From TH5896 sp049578985 (GTDB lineage Archaea > Thermoproteota > Nitrososphaeria > Nitrososphaerales > Nitrososphaeraceae): DNA of 14,610 nt. Numbering within the stretch: the stretch's first letter is position 1; every line of letters starts with the position of its first letter. The stretch spans positions 1 through 14,610 of the forward strand of contig JBAUMZ010000156.1 of NCBI GenBank assembly GCA_049578985.1. Direction: 5' to 3'. Under the pieces are notes generated by a model, which did not search any database, was not told the DNA's origin, and was given only the letters and a program-made list of their open reading frames with translations. This document shows positions 13,942-14,610 of the stretch, one piece after another. Position numbers and translations under genes: made by a program.

Positions 13942-14610
13942 ATGTCTGAAACAAGTTTGCGAGGTTTTCTACTATCAACAGTTCTAGTAGCGGTCATAAC
14001 GGTTGCAGCAGCAATAACTGTTGTAGGATTCCCAAGCGTACATGCACAGGACCAAACCGGCGGTCAACAATTTACTGCCAATTTAACAGGCGACAACGAA
14101 ATTCCTCCTGTTACAACAAATGCAACTGGAACGGCTGAGTTTGATATAAATGATAATGGAGATGAAATGTCATTCAATATACAAGTAAAGGATATTGAAG
14201 GAGCAACTCAGGCACACATCCATCAAGCAGCCCCGGGTCAGAATGGTGCACCTGTTGTATGGCTATTTAACTCTACAGAACCCACTGACGTAAATGATGA
14301 CACTCTTGCAGACGGTACATTTACTGCCGAAGATTTCGTGGGACAATTACAAGGTCAAAATATGTCTGATCTAGTTAACGCTATTGAAGGTGGGCAGGCG
14401 TACATAAATGTGCACACTGTAGCCAATCCGCCAGGTGAGATAAGGGGTTCTATAGATGCAGCCACCTCAGCTGCAGGTGTTGACACCGATAACAGCGATA
14501 ACAGCGATAACAGCGATAACAGCGATAACAGCGATAACAGCGATAACAGCGATAACAGCGATAACAGCGATAACAGCGATAACAGCGATAACAGCGATAA
14601 CAGCGATAAC
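13942..14610 (+). CDS. Secreted CHRD-domain protein with (Asp-Asn-Ser)n tail, C-terminus outside window
   Basis: The ATG at 13942 opens 223 codons to the window edge. A signal peptide or anchor (about 7-35) ends FPSVHA|QDQT, a plausible cleavage site. The CHRD domain spans about 42-173: FTANLTGDNEIPPVTTNATG, AEFDINDNGDEMSFNI, AHIHQAAPGQNGAPVVWLF, YINVHTVANPPGEIRGSI. Its histidines (His92 and His94 in AHIH, His158 in NVHT) are the conserved ones of this fold, first described in chordin, where it acts outside the cell; its bacterial and archaeal role is unknown. From residue 183 the protein is a perfect Asp-Asn-Ser repeat continuing off the edge. The repeat is likely a flexible acidic spacer, perhaps leading to a wall or membrane anchor beyond the window. 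A leaderless TATA box supports the start. Confidence 0.93.
   Translation, partial: MSETSLRGFLLSTVLVAVITVAAAITVVGFPSVHAQDQTGGQQFTANLTGDNEIPPVTTNATGTAEFDINDNGDEMSFNIQVKDIEGATQAHIHQAAPGQNGAPVVWLFNSTEPTDVNDDTLADGTFTAEDFVGQLQGQNMSDLVNAIEGGQAYINVHTVANPPGEIRGSIDAATSAAGVDTDNSDNSDNSDNSDNSDNSDNSDNSDNSDNSDNSDNSDNSDN
14488..14610 (+). repeat. In-frame 9-bp tandem repeat GATAACAGC, at least 13.7 copies
   Basis: The unit GATAACAGC repeats without a single mismatch from 14488 to the window edge: 13 full copies plus GATAAC. Each copy encodes Asp-Asn-Ser in the CHRD protein frame. Identity at all codon positions indicates recent expansion by slippage or recombination. Because the unit is 9 bp, copy changes keep the frame. 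Confidence 0.98.

Overview
The window looks like chromosomal DNA of an ammonia-oxidising archaeon of the Nitrososphaerales (Thaumarchaeota/Nitrososphaerota). Three things point there: an archaeal-type ATP-dependent DNA ligase; start codons about 25-35 bp downstream of TATA boxes with little or no leader and no Shine-Dalgarno; and many secreted or membrane proteins, including a very large CopC/CopD copper protein, typical of copper-dependent ammonia oxidisers. The assignment rests on protein character, not a database match. No rRNA, tRNA, transposase, integrase or CRISPR array was seen.

Left part, 1-6790, all leftward. A prohibitin/SPFH-type membrane protein is cut by the left edge (1-808). 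A 667-bp region with no credible gene follows, then DNA ligase with an unusual Lys-rich insert (1476-3614), a small secreted protein with two cysteines (3680-3925), and about 510 bp of noncoding DNA holding a perfect 20-bp palindrome and an imperfect 18-bp tandem repeat. Next are a membrane-anchored HtrA-type serine protease with one PDZ domain (4436-5860) and, just upstream in the same direction, a winged-helix protein with one transmembrane helix and an outside domain (5963-6790).

Middle and right, 6885-14610, all rightward. A small winged-helix regulator (6885-7337) diverges from the membrane-bound one across 94 bp. After a 600-bp region with isolated promoter-like elements comes a membrane-anchored protein with one outside domain (7938-8543), then a 1249-residue fusion (9055-12804): CopC copper-binding domain, CopD membrane domain, a second Ig-like outside domain, a seven-repeat Vgb-like beta-propeller and a C-terminal membrane anchor. 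A perfect tandem pair of 36-bp units (12889-12960), an adenosine-specific kinase family gene (13072-13554) and a secreted CHRD-domain protein running off the right edge in a GATAACAGC repeat (13942-14610) complete the window.

Two functional groupings are suggested. One is envelope surveillance: HtrA protease, membrane-tethered winged-helix protein and divergent regulator. The other is copper handling: the CopC/CopD/propeller fusion, perhaps with the smaller membrane protein before it. Both are inferences from gene order and domain content. Most genes appear to have their own promoter rather than forming long operons.
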